A stretch of 64,000 bases of DNA from NCBI RefSeq assembly GCF_000271665.2, contig NZ_CP010978.1, forward strand, positions 4,385,001 to 4,449,000, given 5' to 3'. The position numbers were made by a program, and so were the translations under genes. The stretch comes from Pelosinus fermentans JBW45. GTDB taxonomy: Bacteria; Bacillota; Negativicutes; DSM-13327. Of this stretch, positions 25,269 to 34,875 are shown in pieces; position 1 is the first letter of the stretch, and each line of letters starts with the position of its first letter. The notes beneath the pieces were generated by a model. The model was not told the DNA's origin. It ran no database searches and saw only the letters and a program-made list of their open reading frames with translations.

Positions 25269-26388
25269 AGTCCTTTCCCACCTTACCTTTTTGCCACCAA
25301 GAGAGTAACAATGCCATGGGAACCACCCCAAAAGAAAATACTAGACCTACCCACATTGTCAATTTACCCATCTGATCATATATTTGGGGATTATCAATTA
25401 GCACACTACCTACGTAGATTATGGGTACTAGCAGTAATAGGGCTGGACGATGATCAGCGTGACGCCATTGCCGCATACATATTTGTGCCATAAAAAACAT
25501 CATAGCCGCCAAGGTATCAAACACCACTGGTATCCAAGTCACAAGTAAATAATTTTCCAAACGTTCAATAAATGTACCTGGCAATTCCACGCTGCGAATG
25601 ACGATTAAAGCTGGAAAAGGTAGATTCTTAGCATCTTCAACCGTTAATACTCCAATGATAACAACGATAATAATCATAAACAATACAGTCGCTCCAATAA
25701 AGGCCAAACCAACTTCTTTTGCTAATTTACTAAGACTCACTTTTCTGTAGACCAGAGGAAGCAACAACAATACACATTCATAGCCACCGTACATGCCCCA
25801 TGTAGAAATGCCCCCCGCAACAACCCCTTTTACATCGACTGGCCATAAAGGCAGCAGATTTTCTGGCCGGAAGTTTAAAATGCTGGTCAGCCATACGATG
25901 AGTAATATACTGTAGGCTATTACAAATAAGAATTGATGTATGCGCAAAATAGTTCCCCAATCTTGCAGCGCACAATAAGTACATAACACCAATAAAGCTA
26001 AAATTACTACCTCAGGTGGTGTCCGATCAAACATGTAAAAAGTTATAATTTTTCCCGTACCAGAGAATATGGTTACAACTTGTAAAAAAAATACAAGATT
26101 GAACCAAATAATTACAAAAATCCCACCCAGGCGCCCAAAAATTCGTGGAGCATACTCTACTATCGTCTCATCCGGATACTTTTTACCCAACCTTAGCATC
26201 AAGTATGTAGCTATGTAAAAAAGTACTCCACCAATTATTACACTTATCCAAGATCCATTTTTCGCTTGCTCAATTAGGGCGCGGGGGGTCAGCATAATCT
26301 GAGCACCTATACAAGTCACAAATAAAACAATTGCTAACTGAAATGCTGACATGCTTGTTTTCGCTTCGAGATTAGCCATCCTCCTCAC
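25261..26388 (-). CDS. gerAB: Spore germination protein GerAB (amino-acid permease-like)
   Basis: 375 residues with ten predicted transmembrane helices, an APC-superfamily transporter fold. GAQIMLTPRALIEQAKNGSW near the N-terminus is the GerAB pattern. The B subunit binds the germinant. The GTG at 26388 overlaps the gerAA stop by 17 bases; the next ATG at 26379 has GAGGAGG directly abutting, so the exact start is uncertain by three codons. Confidence 0.92.
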   Translation of the reverse strand: MRRMANLEAKTSMSAFQLAIVLFVTCIGAQIMLTPRALIEQAKNGSWISVIIGGVLFYIATYLMLRLGKKYPDETIVEYAPRIFGRLGGIFVIIWFNLVFFLQVVTIFSGTGKIITFYMFDRTPPEVVILALLVLCTYCALQDWGTILRIHQFLFVIAYSILLIVWLTSILNFRPENLLPLWPVDVKGVVAGGISTWGMYGGYECVLLLLPLVYRKVSLSKLAKEVGLAFIGATVLFMIIIVVIIGVLTVEDAKNLPFPALIVIRSVELPGTFIERLENYLLVTWIPVVFDTLAAMMFFMAQICMRQWRHADHRPALLLLVPIIYVGSVLIDNPQIYDQMGKLTMWVGLVFSFGVVPMALLLSWWQKGKVGKDCG

Positions 26389-28048
26389 CGCCCCTAGTTA
26401 GATCCTTAGCACCAAATTCTTTCGGTCTTTCTTTTAGTAGTTTAGATGGCAGCCTGACTACACCATCTTTCCAATCGGATAAAAGAGTGATATCAAACAA
26501 TCCTCCAATATAGGATTCACCAAAACTGCGCAGGGAACATGCATGTATTGTTACCGCTAATATTCCTATTATGACGCCATATAGCCCTAATATAGATGCT
26601 AAAACCAGCATGGGGATTCGCAGCCAACGCAAGGCCAAATTAAAAGTATAAGAAGGCATAGAGTACGAGGAAATGGCGGTAATGGCAACAACCACTACTA
26701 ACAATGGGTTAATTAACCCAGCCTGTACTATCGTTGTACCAACCATAAAGGCACCAACCATAGTGGCAGCACCAGACAATCTTTGGGGTAGACGAACGAT
26801 AGCTTCTTGGAACACTTCTAATAAGAGCTCCATCATAATGGCTTCTAAAAAAGAAGGAAAGGGAGTACGCGCCCTCAGCTCTGCTACAGAAATCGCCATA
26901 GTAGTCGGTAACATTCCTGGGTGGTATGAGACTACAGAAACATAGATAGCCGGTAAATAAATAGCAATAAAAGCGGTTACGTTTCTAGTCAAGCGAATTA
27001 AACTGGCGATTACTGGTTGTATCGTGTAATCATCTGGTGATTGCATCAAGACGTTATAAGTACAAGGAACTAGCAGTGTAGCAGGTGTACCATCTACGAT
27101 GATTCCTACCCTTCCTTCATATAGTGCCGCAAGAACTTTGTCTGGTCTTTCTGTTGTTTGCACTTGAGGAAAGGGTGACCATGGATGATCTACGATAAAC
27201 TCCTCAATCCTAGCTGAAGCTAATACTTTATCCGTGTCAATCAATTTGATGCGACGCTCTACCTCTTCCACCAAACCTGGCTTTACTAAATTTGCTACAT
27301 ATAGTATAGCAACGGAAGTCTTCGTCCGTTCCCCTATCTTTAGTATCTGTACTTTAATATTGGTATCACGAGAACGGCGGCGTATCAAAACAATATTATC
27401 TGTAAGACCTTCATTAAACGCTTCATTGGGTCCCCTGAGAATATGTTCATTATTGGCTCCGCCAATATTACGTTTCACGTATTTAACAGCAGAAATGCTC
27501 AACCCTTCAGAAATGCCATCAATTAAAAGCAGAGCATTTCCCATCATCACTGCATCAATTGCTGCGTTAGCTTTAGTTAAAACACTCACAGAAGAAGCGC
27601 CTAAGATATGCTCTGAAATACCTTTCATCGTAGTAAAAATTTCGGATAGGTTACCTGTGTTCGGATTATCGGGTGCCGTCTGACTCATTAGCGGTTTAAT
27701 TACATTTCTTTCTAAATTGGAAGTATCAGCCATACCCTCAAGATAAACGAGTAATGCACTCTTTCCACCCGCATCAAAATTACGAAATTCAATATCGCCG
27801 CAGTCTTTAAAAATGCTTTGCAATAATTTTTTATTTTCTTCCAAAATACTTGTAAAGATAAAGGGTTCAGAGGAGGGAGCCGCAACTTGGCGCAACTGAT
27901 CAACAAGATCTTCTATCTCTTCGCCAAATACAGTGCTTTGTCTGGTCATCTTCTGTAATTTTGTTAATTCCTTCTCAGCTTGTTGTATGGAAGCTTCAGG
28001 TCTATCGGCTGATAGCTTCCGAATCCTAGGACATTTGATCCTTTTCAT
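26372..28048 (-). CDS. gerAA: Spore germination protein GerAA
   Basis: About 558 residues from an ATG at 28048 with AGGAGG six bases upstream. The hydrophilic N-terminal domain (about 60-300) is followed by four or five transmembrane helices. Diagnostic phrases are RRSRDTNIKVQILKIGERTKTSVAILY, STERPDKVLAALYEGRVGIIVDGTP and FPSFLEAIMMELLLEVFQEAIVRLPQ. The A subunit forms an oligomeric channel in the spore inner membrane. First gene of the first operon (A, B, C, C). Confidence 0.94.
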   Translation of the reverse strand: MKRIKCPRIRKLSADRPEASIQQAEKELTKLQKMTRQSTVFGEEIEDLVDQLRQVAAPSSEPFIFTSILEENKKLLQSIFKDCGDIEFRNFDAGGKSALLVYLEGMADTSNLERNVIKPLMSQTAPDNPNTGNLSEIFTTMKGISEHILGASSVSVLTKANAAIDAVMMGNALLLIDGISEGLSISAVKYVKRNIGGANNEHILRGPNEAFNEGLTDNIVLIRRRSRDTNIKVQILKIGERTKTSVAILYVANLVKPGLVEEVERRIKLIDTDKVLASARIEEFIVDHPWSPFPQVQTTERPDKVLAALYEGRVGIIVDGTPATLLVPCTYNVLMQSPDDYTIQPVIASLIRLTRNVTAFIAIYLPAIYVSVVSYHPGMLPTTMAISVAELRARTPFPSFLEAIMMELLLEVFQEAIVRLPQRLSGAATMVGAFMVGTTIVQAGLINPLLVVVVAITAISSYSMPSYTFNLALRWLRIPMLVLASILGLYGVIIGILAVTIHACSLRSFGESYIGGLFDITLLSDWKDGVVRLPSKLLKERPKEFGAKDLTRGGEEDG

Positions 28049-28132
28049 GTCACTCCTCCTTCCTGCAATTACTATTTTTTGCATTTTACTACATCTTTAT
28101 ACCAAGAACTTCTATGTATATATATTACATAG

Positions 28133-28164
28133 AAAAACAGCCAGAAGAAAATCTGGCCGTTTTT
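28133..28164 (-). terminator. Intrinsic terminator of the SpoIID-like gene
   Basis: AAAACAGCCAGA pairs with TCTGGCCGTTTT with one G-U pair around a short loop; it lies between the SpoIID-like gene and the gerAA promoter region. Confidence 0.8.
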
Positions 28165-28166
28165 GA

Positions 28167-29132
28167 TTAGTTCCAACGTTTTTCAATTGTTACATCTTTG
28201 AAGTATTGCCCGACTATCTCTTCTGGTTTCTTGCCTTTTGTTGCTAAGTTATTTGCTCCCCACTGGGACAATCCTACACCATGTCCATATCCCTTGCCGC
28301 TAAAGACGATAGCGTCACCGGTAACCTCTATCTTGTCTAACAACATGGATTTAAGTTTTGTACTGCCAAGCCCCACCCTTACCTCTGGGGCAGATAGTTC
28401 CAGATTCTTGTTAATTAGTAAAGTAGTTGTACGACCCGATGGTCCTTTTTTCCCAATCTCTACACTTTCGATAGTATCAGCCGTTTTCCCCATCTTGGTC
28501 ATAACATCCATCATTTCTTTTTTCGTAAACGAAGCCGTCCAATTTTTCACATCGCTAGGAGCTAATTCATCAGGAGAGGTAACAGATTGAATGTAGGGAG
28601 GTTCCTCATCCTTAAAGTTAAGCCCTTCTTTCGCTGTCGCTGTGATACCACCGGCAGAAGCATGAAACCAAGCTTGTATCGGCTTTCCTTGATAGGTAAT
28701 CACCATACCTCTGGTCATTTCAACAGCCTTTTTAACACTATCATTTACGGCCTTTGCATCATAGGCTTGAAATTCCTTAATGTCTGTCGATGCCTGAGTT
28801 CCTCTTGCAGGAACTCCACCTTTTTCATCCATTGCTTGCAGGGTAAAGGTTCGCGCGAGTATGGCTTGAACCGCTAAAGCCTCAACTGGCCAATCATTCT
28901 TCATTTCTCCTGCTACCACGCCAGCCACATACTCTTCCATTTTCATTTTCTTCTTTTCACCTGTTTCATGCATAAACACCAAAATCTCAGGTTCTCCCTC
29001 AATTGCTTGCTTTTGCGGTGCTGCAGGAGTCTGCTCTGGTTTTGACTGTGGATTCATAAGAGAACACCCGGTCGCAGCAAAAACGAAGATTAGTACCAAG
29101 GCAATTACAGCGTACCATCTTTTATTATGCAT
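28167..29132 (-). CDS. SpoIID/LytB-family lipoprotein
   Basis: 321 residues. Signal peptide with lipobox AATGC near residue 23, a Pro/Gln-rich linker, then a SpoIID domain from about 55 to 318: MEEYVAGVVAGEM, VEALAVQAILARTFTL, the AWFHASAGGITATA catalytic-groove segment, and the C-terminal SGKGYGHGVGLSQWGA. SpoIID is a lytic transglycosylase that cleaves denuded glycan during engulfment; this lipid-anchored relative probably acts on spore peptidoglycan. It stands between two germination operons and has its own strong sigma-G-type promoter, so a forespore or germination role is likely. Confidence 0.88.
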   Translation of the reverse strand: MHNKRWYAVIALVLIFVFAATGCSLMNPQSKPEQTPAAPQKQAIEGEPEILVFMHETGEKKKMKMEEYVAGVVAGEMKNDWPVEALAVQAILARTFTLQAMDEKGGVPARGTQASTDIKEFQAYDAKAVNDSVKKAVEMTRGMVITYQGKPIQAWFHASAGGITATAKEGLNFKDEEPPYIQSVTSPDELAPSDVKNWTASFTKKEMMDVMTKMGKTADTIESVEIGKKGPSGRTTTLLINKNLELSAPEVRVGLGSTKLKSMLLDKIEVTGDAIVFSGKGYGHGVGLSQWGANNLATKGKKPEEIVGQYFKDVTIEKRWN

Positions 29133-29226
29133 CTGTCTACCTCCTAACTTACTTTATCCAGCGGATAAGTAGGACTAGGCTTCAAATGGACTTTGACCTC
29201 CATTTAGCACAAGTCTTCTTACTTGT

Positions 29227-29256
29227 TAGTATGGTCGAAAAACCTAAATACATTCA
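29227..29256 (-). promoter_or_regulatory. Sigma-G-type promoter of the SpoIID-like gene
   Basis: Minus-strand TGAATG (29251-29256), 17 bases, then CATACTA (29227-29233). Both boxes match the forespore sigma-G consensus. The -35 overlaps the stop codon of the 55-residue gene. Confidence 0.7.
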
Positions 29257-29421
29257 TTGTCCATTATTCATTATGCGAAAAATCGGCATTCCTATACAAA
29301 TAAAGATTAACAGTAATACCCCAACTGCCCCAACCATGTTTTCATTCTTCCACAACCACTGAGAGAAAGTATATCCGTGAAAGCCAGACAATATCGCCGC
29401 TGCTAAAAACATATAATCCAT
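29254..29421 (-). CDS. 55-residue membrane protein ending the second ger operon
   Basis: Reading the minus strand from an ATG at 29421 gives 55 codons and a TGA at 29254. AGGAG lies nine bases upstream. The peptide starts MDYMFLAAAILSGF and has two hydrophobic stretches (about 3-15 and 30-49). It follows the gerAC gene by 24 bases. Small two-helix D proteins are known in some gerA-type operons of Bacillus, where they modulate receptor activity; this is a candidate by position and topology, not by detected homology. Confidence 0.6.
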   Translation of the reverse strand: MDYMFLAAAILSGFHGYTFSQWLWKNENMVGAVGVLLLIFICIGMPIFRIMNNGQ

Positions 29422-29445
29422 TCTTACCTTCTCCTCTTCATAATT

Positions 29446-30678
29446 CTATTTTACAGGATAGGTTCGTATCATTAAGCCCGTACGACGAATCTTTGTATCA
29501 ATTGTAATATTTACCTTTGCCTGACTATACTTTTCAAACCAAGGATACTGCAAGTAATCTTGATAATTTGTAAATTTTGGCCTTATATAGTAACCAAAAC
29601 CTATTACATCTGATTTAAGCTCCTGAGTATGCTGAATCATATTTGCCATTTCCTCATGACATACTTGGTTTACTTGCTCCTCAAGCAATCGAAGATAACT
29701 CTCCTGTTCATAGTTAATCCCCGAAGGAAGATTTGTAATTTCACCCTCCAACATAATCTTAATATCGATGACTGGACGTTCCTCTTCCAGGGCCACCTTA
29801 ATGTTAGGTGCAGATCCTAATCGCAGATTCACATTTAAAAATTTCTTTGGAAGAAGAGGATCTTCTATTGAAAGAAAGCCATTATTAAAATTTCCTAACA
29901 ACATCGCCATCATACGTGTCTCTGTAGTACTTAATGTACCTACCATCTTGTCACCATTAAATATGGCAGTACCGGCAAATTGTATAGGATTGCCACCTTG
30001 AAGCGGTATTCCGCCAGCAGTATAACCTTCAATTTTGCTGCCAGCTACCTTTGGGGTGGCTATTTCTCCTTTACCGGACAAATTGCTAATATCTACAAAT
30101 GTTGCATAGGATTCTGCACTATTGCTCTTAAGCCTGATATAAAATTGGTGAAAACTGACACGTAAATAGTATCCAGTTTCTACTCCTGAATCAAGCATGG
30201 TCTCAAAATACTTCGATGCAGATATATTAAAACTAGGTTTATTCCCTTCGAGAAAATCTCTCGCCGTCCCCTTTGCCACTAAAACAAACATAGACCCGCG
30301 ATATTCCCGATAACGCTTCAGCGATCCCCACATATTAGCCAATCCTTCGCGCGCCAGTTCCTGCCCCACCACTAATACCTTAACATGGGACATAGAAGGC
30401 ACCAAAGCTGTAGTAGCTTTGAGTAAATTAAGAGATTCTGCTATGGTTATAGCCGAATTGCTTATTAAAACTGTATCTTTTTCCCCCTCTCCTTTGTTCC
30501 CTTCCACATTAGGCCTGGCGATCTGATATGTTACTTTAATCATACCCTCTTGCTCTGCCTTATCAATACCGATTGCAACGATATAAGCGACTTCCTCACT
30601 TTCTCTAGCACCATTGCATCCAGAAAGAAATATTCCCATACTCAGTAACATGGTTCCTAAGATGAGGCGGATGTACAC
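29446..30678 (-). CDS. gerAC: Spore germination lipoprotein GerAC, third copy
   Basis: About 410 residues from a GTG at 30678 (GAGGAGGGG five bases upstream), overlapping the gerAB stop by 22 bases. Signal peptide, lipobox FLSGC, then EEVAYIVAIGIDKAEQEGMIKVTYQIARP, the GerAC/YndF-type start. It differs clearly from the two tandem copies at 22.8-25.3 kb: it lacks the CWDxREL motif at the mature end. Third gene of the second operon. Confidence 0.88.
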   Translation of the reverse strand: MYIRLILGTMLLSMGIFLSGCNGARESEEVAYIVAIGIDKAEQEGMIKVTYQIARPNVEGNKGEGEKDTVLISNSAITIAESLNLLKATTALVPSMSHVKVLVVGQELAREGLANMWGSLKRYREYRGSMFVLVAKGTARDFLEGNKPSFNISASKYFETMLDSGVETGYYLRVSFHQFYIRLKSNSAESYATFVDISNLSGKGEIATPKVAGSKIEGYTAGGIPLQGGNPIQFAGTAIFNGDKMVGTLSTTETRMMAMLLGNFNNGFLSIEDPLLPKKFLNVNLRLGSAPNIKVALEEERPVIDIKIMLEGEITNLPSGINYEQESYLRLLEEQVNQVCHEEMANMIQHTQELKSDVIGFGYYIRPKFTNYQDYLQYPWFEKYSQAKVNITIDTKIRRTGLMIRTYPVK

Positions 30679-31766
30679 AATTTCCCCCTCCTCTTTTTCC
30701 ACCATGCCATGATAAATAACAGGGTTGGAAAAACATAGATACCAACATCAAATAGCGTAATTAGTTTTTGATCCACTTCCAAAACATAACCAATATCAGG
30801 GGGCATCATTGCTAAATTTGCAATCAATATCGCTCCTAATGGCACAATGGGTCTTAGTGTGGGCAGTTTTAATAATACAGCAAGAAGATATAAACCAACA
30901 TATAGGCTGCCTGCGACGGCTAATAAACCAAACACCACCCACACGACAATAAATAAAGCCTCAATCCTTTGAAGGTATTGGTTCAGATACACCAAACGTG
31001 CCAATTCAAAAAGCGGCATTGTCTTTTCTGCACCGACAGCATTACCGAAGACCATAGTATAAACAAGGATAAAACTAACGCGCAGCATTCCTGCATAACT
31101 TAACGCATAAAGAGCTGCCTTCTTAATGGTCCTTGTATTTTGAAAGGCTGGGGCTAAAAAAACTAACGCTAAGACCCCTACATTATACCCTGCTCCTTTA
31201 ATACCTGTTTGTACGGCTTGCATAACGCCATTGCCTTGCCACGGAGTAAGATTGTACACAATATAAAAAGGTATTAGCAGCAGCAGTATCATTCCGATTG
31301 CTGCTATGGAAAAAGGCATGACAATATAACTCGTCCGCGTCAAGGCTTCAATTCCTAAGTAGCATAAAATACCTGCTGATACTGCATACCACACGATAAC
31401 CACTTGAAACTCCACTCGCGGCAAAGCAGTCAGCAAGGTATATTCGGAATACAAGCGTAAAATGAGGGCACCGTTGCTCAAAAACATAATGCTATAGCTT
31501 AATAATATCCCCCATGCGCCTATTGTACCGATCAGCTTCTGGCACACTATAAAAATATCTCCGGTTATGCCCTTATGCACATAGGCCATCATGTACAAAA
31601 TAATTAGAGGAATGATTGTATAAATCACCATTGCCAGCCATAAAATAGGTCCATCTTGCTGAATGAGATTCGAAATGGTAGACAGGAATACACGAGGCAT
31701 CACAATACCAAATACCAGAGCAATGCCATCTGCTACGCCTAACTTACCGGGATGCAGATCATTCAT
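30657..31766 (-). CDS. gerAB: Spore germination protein GerAB, second operon
   Basis: 369 residues with ten predicted transmembrane helices, an APC-type permease of the GerAB/YndE family. The ATG has GGAGG eight bases upstream and overlaps the gerAA stop by 8 bases. The N-terminal LGVADGIALVFGIVMPRVFLS replaces the usual GAxxLxxPR phrase, so the germinant probably differs from that of the first operon. Confidence 0.9.
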   Translation of the reverse strand: MNDLHPGKLGVADGIALVFGIVMPRVFLSTISNLIQQDGPILWLAMVIYTIIPLIILYMMAYVHKGITGDIFIVCQKLIGTIGAWGILLSYSIMFLSNGALILRLYSEYTLLTALPRVEFQVVIVWYAVSAGILCYLGIEALTRTSYIVMPFSIAAIGMILLLLIPFYIVYNLTPWQGNGVMQAVQTGIKGAGYNVGVLALVFLAPAFQNTRTIKKAALYALSYAGMLRVSFILVYTMVFGNAVGAEKTMPLFELARLVYLNQYLQRIEALFIVVWVVFGLLAVAGSLYVGLYLLAVLLKLPTLRPIVPLGAILIANLAMMPPDIGYVLEVDQKLITLFDVGIYVFPTLLFIMAWWKKRRGKLCTSASS

Positions 31767-33645
31767 GATCGTTGCCTCCTTTCGATGAATCTGTAATCCA
31801 AGTTCTACTAGTGTTTTTCTGTCGAATCTCGTCCTTAGTATTCAGAGCATCCGGTCTGCGCTTTTGATGATAGGCAGGACTTCTGAAGATTATATCTCCT
31901 CCATTCACTGTCTTAGGTGCTAGTGGCGCCAAATAAGGCATGCCAAAGGACTTTAAAGAACACAGCATAGCAATAAACAGTAAAAAGCCACAGGCAACGC
32001 CAATGAGTCCCATGGACATTGCTAACAACACAAATACAAATCGAGATAAGCGAAACGCTGATGCCAATCGATAATCAGGAATGCTGTAAGATGCTAAACC
32101 AGTCAGGGCAATGACAATTACCATGATGGGACTTACAATCTTAGCCGTCACAGCTGTCTGTCCCAAAATCAACGCTCCTACGATACCGATGGTCGAGCCT
32201 AGTATACCCGGAATCCGCAGTCCTCCTTCACGAATTAACTCAAAAGAAAACTCCATAAACAAAATTTCGACGACTGTAGGAAAGGGTACTTGTGCTCTGG
32301 CCGCAGCAATGGATAACAATAATTCTGTAGGTATCGCTTCCTGATGAAAGGTACTAATAGCCAAATACAAACCAGGCATCAGTAAGGATAATAAAGCTCC
32401 AAACCATCTAACCAGACGAAGCATATTGGTATAATACAGATTCAAGCTAAAATCATCCGATGAATGCATCAAAGTGAAGAAGGAGACTGGTAGAATATGT
32501 CCAAAAGGGCTGCCATCGATAAAAATAGCTACCCGCCCTTCTGACAAGTGAATTGCCACTCGGTCTGGCCGCTCTGTTGATAAGGTTTGAGGAAATGGGT
32601 TTCTTGGAAAATCTTCAATAAAATGTTCTAGGATACCCGAATCCGTTATAATATCAGTACTAATGCTACTAACACGTCTTTTGACTTCTTCAACCAGTTC
32701 TTCATTGGCAATTGACTTGATATACATAACAGCGCAATTAGAATGTCCTCTTGCTCCAATAGGAATCATTTCGGTTACCAGGTCACTGGCATGAAGCATG
32801 GTTCGAATAAGGGCTGTATTGACACGTAATACTTCTGTAAATGCATTTTGCGATCCACGAACTGATTGTTCCGTCGTAGGCGTGCCAATACTGCGATGTT
32901 CATACCCTTTTGTCTCTACCGTTACAGCTTCTCCAGCCCCATCAAAAAACACTACTGCATCGCCAGTATTAATCGCTTGCTGCACTTCCCTAAAACTTCC
33001 TACCCTTGAGGCTTGACCACTAGGAAGGCACTCTTCCATGACAAAGCTGATAAAATCTTCCCCTTGCACATGCTCTTTACTATTCTTCATGAACATTAAA
33101 GGTTCTAGTAAGGTCATATTTATAATTTTCTTATCGATAAGACCATCCATAAATACAATCAGAACTTTAATCTTAGGCTGATCTGAAATGGTAATGCTTC
33201 GAATTACCACATCCTTATTCAGAGGCAGCTGATAAATGGATTCTAGCATGTTCTGATTTTCATTAATGTCTGTACTAATCACAGTATTATTGTACATACC
33301 GTCAATGCTGTGATTCTTTATTGTATGCTTTTTAATTTCCTTCCACTCAGTCTGTATCATTTCAAACTCAGCTTTAATTTTCTTGACTACTTCATGTTTT
33401 TCTTTACTTCGCAAATCCTTACTGCTTTTTTGCATAAACGTATCTAATTTTTTCGCATAATTGATCATGAACTCTAACTCTCGTATGCCCTCTGTGACAG
33501 CAGCAGAGGGGAAAAATTCACCATCGATTTCTTCTTTTTCCGTTCGCGGCTCAACCAAAACAAAAGGAGTAGGCTGATCAGGCGGCTGATATACCAGTAC
33601 ATCTTTGATTCCTGTAATCAGATTACTGATCATACGTTTTCCCAT
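31759..33645 (-). CDS. gerAA: Spore germination protein GerAA, second operon
   Basis: 628 residues, about 70 longer than the first copy because of a charged N-terminal extension (roughly residues 25-125). Core motifs are the same: STERPDRVAIHLSEGRVAIFIDGSPFG, FPTVVEILFMEFSFELIREGGLRIP and a group of C-terminal transmembrane helices. ATG with GAGGAGG seven bases upstream. First gene of an A-B-C-small-protein operon; a forespore-type promoter lies just upstream. Confidence 0.93.
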   Translation of the reverse strand: MGKRMISNLITGIKDVLVYQPPDQPTPFVLVEPRTEKEEIDGEFFPSAAVTEGIRELEFMINYAKKLDTFMQKSSKDLRSKEKHEVVKKIKAEFEMIQTEWKEIKKHTIKNHSIDGMYNNTVISTDINENQNMLESIYQLPLNKDVVIRSITISDQPKIKVLIVFMDGLIDKKIINMTLLEPLMFMKNSKEHVQGEDFISFVMEECLPSGQASRVGSFREVQQAINTGDAVVFFDGAGEAVTVETKGYEHRSIGTPTTEQSVRGSQNAFTEVLRVNTALIRTMLHASDLVTEMIPIGARGHSNCAVMYIKSIANEELVEEVKRRVSSISTDIITDSGILEHFIEDFPRNPFPQTLSTERPDRVAIHLSEGRVAIFIDGSPFGHILPVSFFTLMHSSDDFSLNLYYTNMLRLVRWFGALLSLLMPGLYLAISTFHQEAIPTELLLSIAAARAQVPFPTVVEILFMEFSFELIREGGLRIPGILGSTIGIVGALILGQTAVTAKIVSPIMVIVIALTGLASYSIPDYRLASAFRLSRFVFVLLAMSMGLIGVACGFLLFIAMLCSLKSFGMPYLAPLAPKTVNGGDIIFRSPAYHQKRRPDALNTKDEIRQKNTSRTWITDSSKGGNDHE

Positions 33646-33681
33646 ACCGCCACCTCCTCAATATTTCATTATAGCTTTTAC

Positions 33682-33712
33682 CAAAATGTATTTTTTTACT
33701 ACTAAATATGAA
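33682..33712 (-). promoter_or_regulatory. Candidate sigma-G promoter of the second ger operon
   Basis: Minus-strand TTCATA (33707-33712), 18 bases, CATTTTG (33682-33688). Each box is one base off the sigma-G consensus; spacing and position fit. Confidence 0.4.
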
Positions 33713-33800
33713 AATAGAGGCTCCTTCCACCAAAGACAGCAGCAATCGCTATTAACCTTGTATAAGAAAAAGCTGGGCGTCCTTTTGAAATAAAACAATT

Positions 33801-33896
33801 TGAACCGCAAAGAAGCGAAGGACACAAAGGTTTTTTATATATTTTTTTGTGCACTCCTTTGTGTGCTGCGATAGCGGCATTGTGCCTTTGTGGTTC
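33801..33896. repeat. Dispersed GAACCGCAAAG repeat, long copy
   Basis: Same structure as 21861-21954: GCGAAGGACACAAAGG at the left, TTTTTTGTGCACTCCTTTGTGTG in the middle, TGCCTTTGTGGTTCA at the right. It fills most of the 369-base gap between the second ger operon and pstA. Confidence 0.8.
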
Positions 33897-33942
33897 ATAA
33901 AATCTTATCTTTTTCGCAAACCTTATGCTTCTATGCTTATAA

Positions 33943-33985
33943 AAAAACAAGGATTTAAGCAAGTTAAAACTCGCCTAAATCCTCG
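33943..33985 (-). terminator. Intrinsic terminator of pstCA
   Basis: An imperfect hairpin of about 15 bases per arm (AGGATTTAGGC with GCTTAAATCCT) followed by TTGTTTTTTT on the minus strand, 30 bases past the pstA stop. Confidence 0.75.
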
Positions 33986-34014
33986 TCTTGATGTATTGCA
34001 ACATCTTACTCTTT

Positions 34015-34875
34015 CTAATGTCCGCCAGCACCTAATTTGCGCTGCAGGATTCTACTTGGTATGGTAAACAATAAATTTAATATAAGAATTGTAATGACTA
34101 ATAATGCTCCAGATCCATTCGCAATTTCCACTCTGTCAGGTACAAGTCCCACAGCCATAACATACCAAAGATGTACAGCTAAGGTTTCGCCTGCTGATGT
34201 CACATCAAAATTGACAATTTGCCGCCCAACTGTCGTACCAGCTGTAAAAATCAAGATTGCTGTTTCTCCTAATGCTCTCCCCGCAGTCAGAGTAATACCT
34301 GTAATAATGCCAGGCAATGAATTTGGTAAAACAACCCGCCAAATCGTCTGCCACTTCGTAGCACCAAGAGCCAAACTTGCCTCACGATAATGCACGGGGA
34401 CATTTCGCACGGCCTCTTCCGTCACTCTGACTAGAACAGGCAGATTAAGCAAAGTTAATGTTAAAGCTCCCCCGATAATGCTAAATCCCATGCCTAGTGC
34501 ATTGACAAAGATAATCATGCCAAATAACCCTAATACAATGGATGGAACCGTTGCCAAACTCTCTGTACTCAACCGAATTAAATCCGTCAGCTTATTATCA
34601 CTAGCATACTCGGCTAAATACACCCCTGCGCCAATGGCTAATGGTATGGAAACCAAGAGGGATAAAAGTAAAATGTAAAAAGAGTTAAATAACTGAGCTC
34701 CTACACCGCCACCAGCTTGAATATCACTGGATTTACCAAAAATAAAATCCCATGACAGCACAGGCACACCTTTATACAAAATAAAGAGCAAGAAAGCAGC
34801 CAATATACCTAAGATTACAATACCTGCCAGCCACATTAGCAGCGTCGCTAGTTTATCAAAAACCTTCGCAGACAT
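34015..34875 (-). CDS. pstA: Phosphate ABC transporter permease PstA
   Basis: 286 residues with six predicted transmembrane helices and the ABC permease EAA loop EASLALGATKWQTIWRVVLPNSLPGI near residue 165. It forms the membrane channel for phosphate with PstC. The ATG directly abuts the pstC stop. Unusually, pstB is not the next gene; it lies 4 kb away on the same strand beyond phoH. Confidence 0.93.
   Translation of the reverse strand: MSAKVFDKLATLLMWLAGIVILGILAAFLLFILYKGVPVLSWDFIFGKSSDIQAGGGVGAQLFNSFYILLLSLLVSIPLAIGAGVYLAEYASDNKLTDLIRLSTESLATVPSIVLGLFGMIIFVNALGMGFSIIGGALTLTLLNLPVLVRVTEEAVRNVPVHYREASLALGATKWQTIWRVVLPNSLPGIITGITLTAGRALGETAILIFTAGTTVGRQIVNFDVTSAGETLAVHLWYVMAVGLVPDRVEIANGSGALLVITILILNLLFTIPSRILQRKLGAGGH

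Noticed and set aside
33702-33962. Minus-strand open frame in the gap before the second ger operon
   Set aside because: It is built from the dispersed repeat and flanking AT-rich sequence; no ribosome site.
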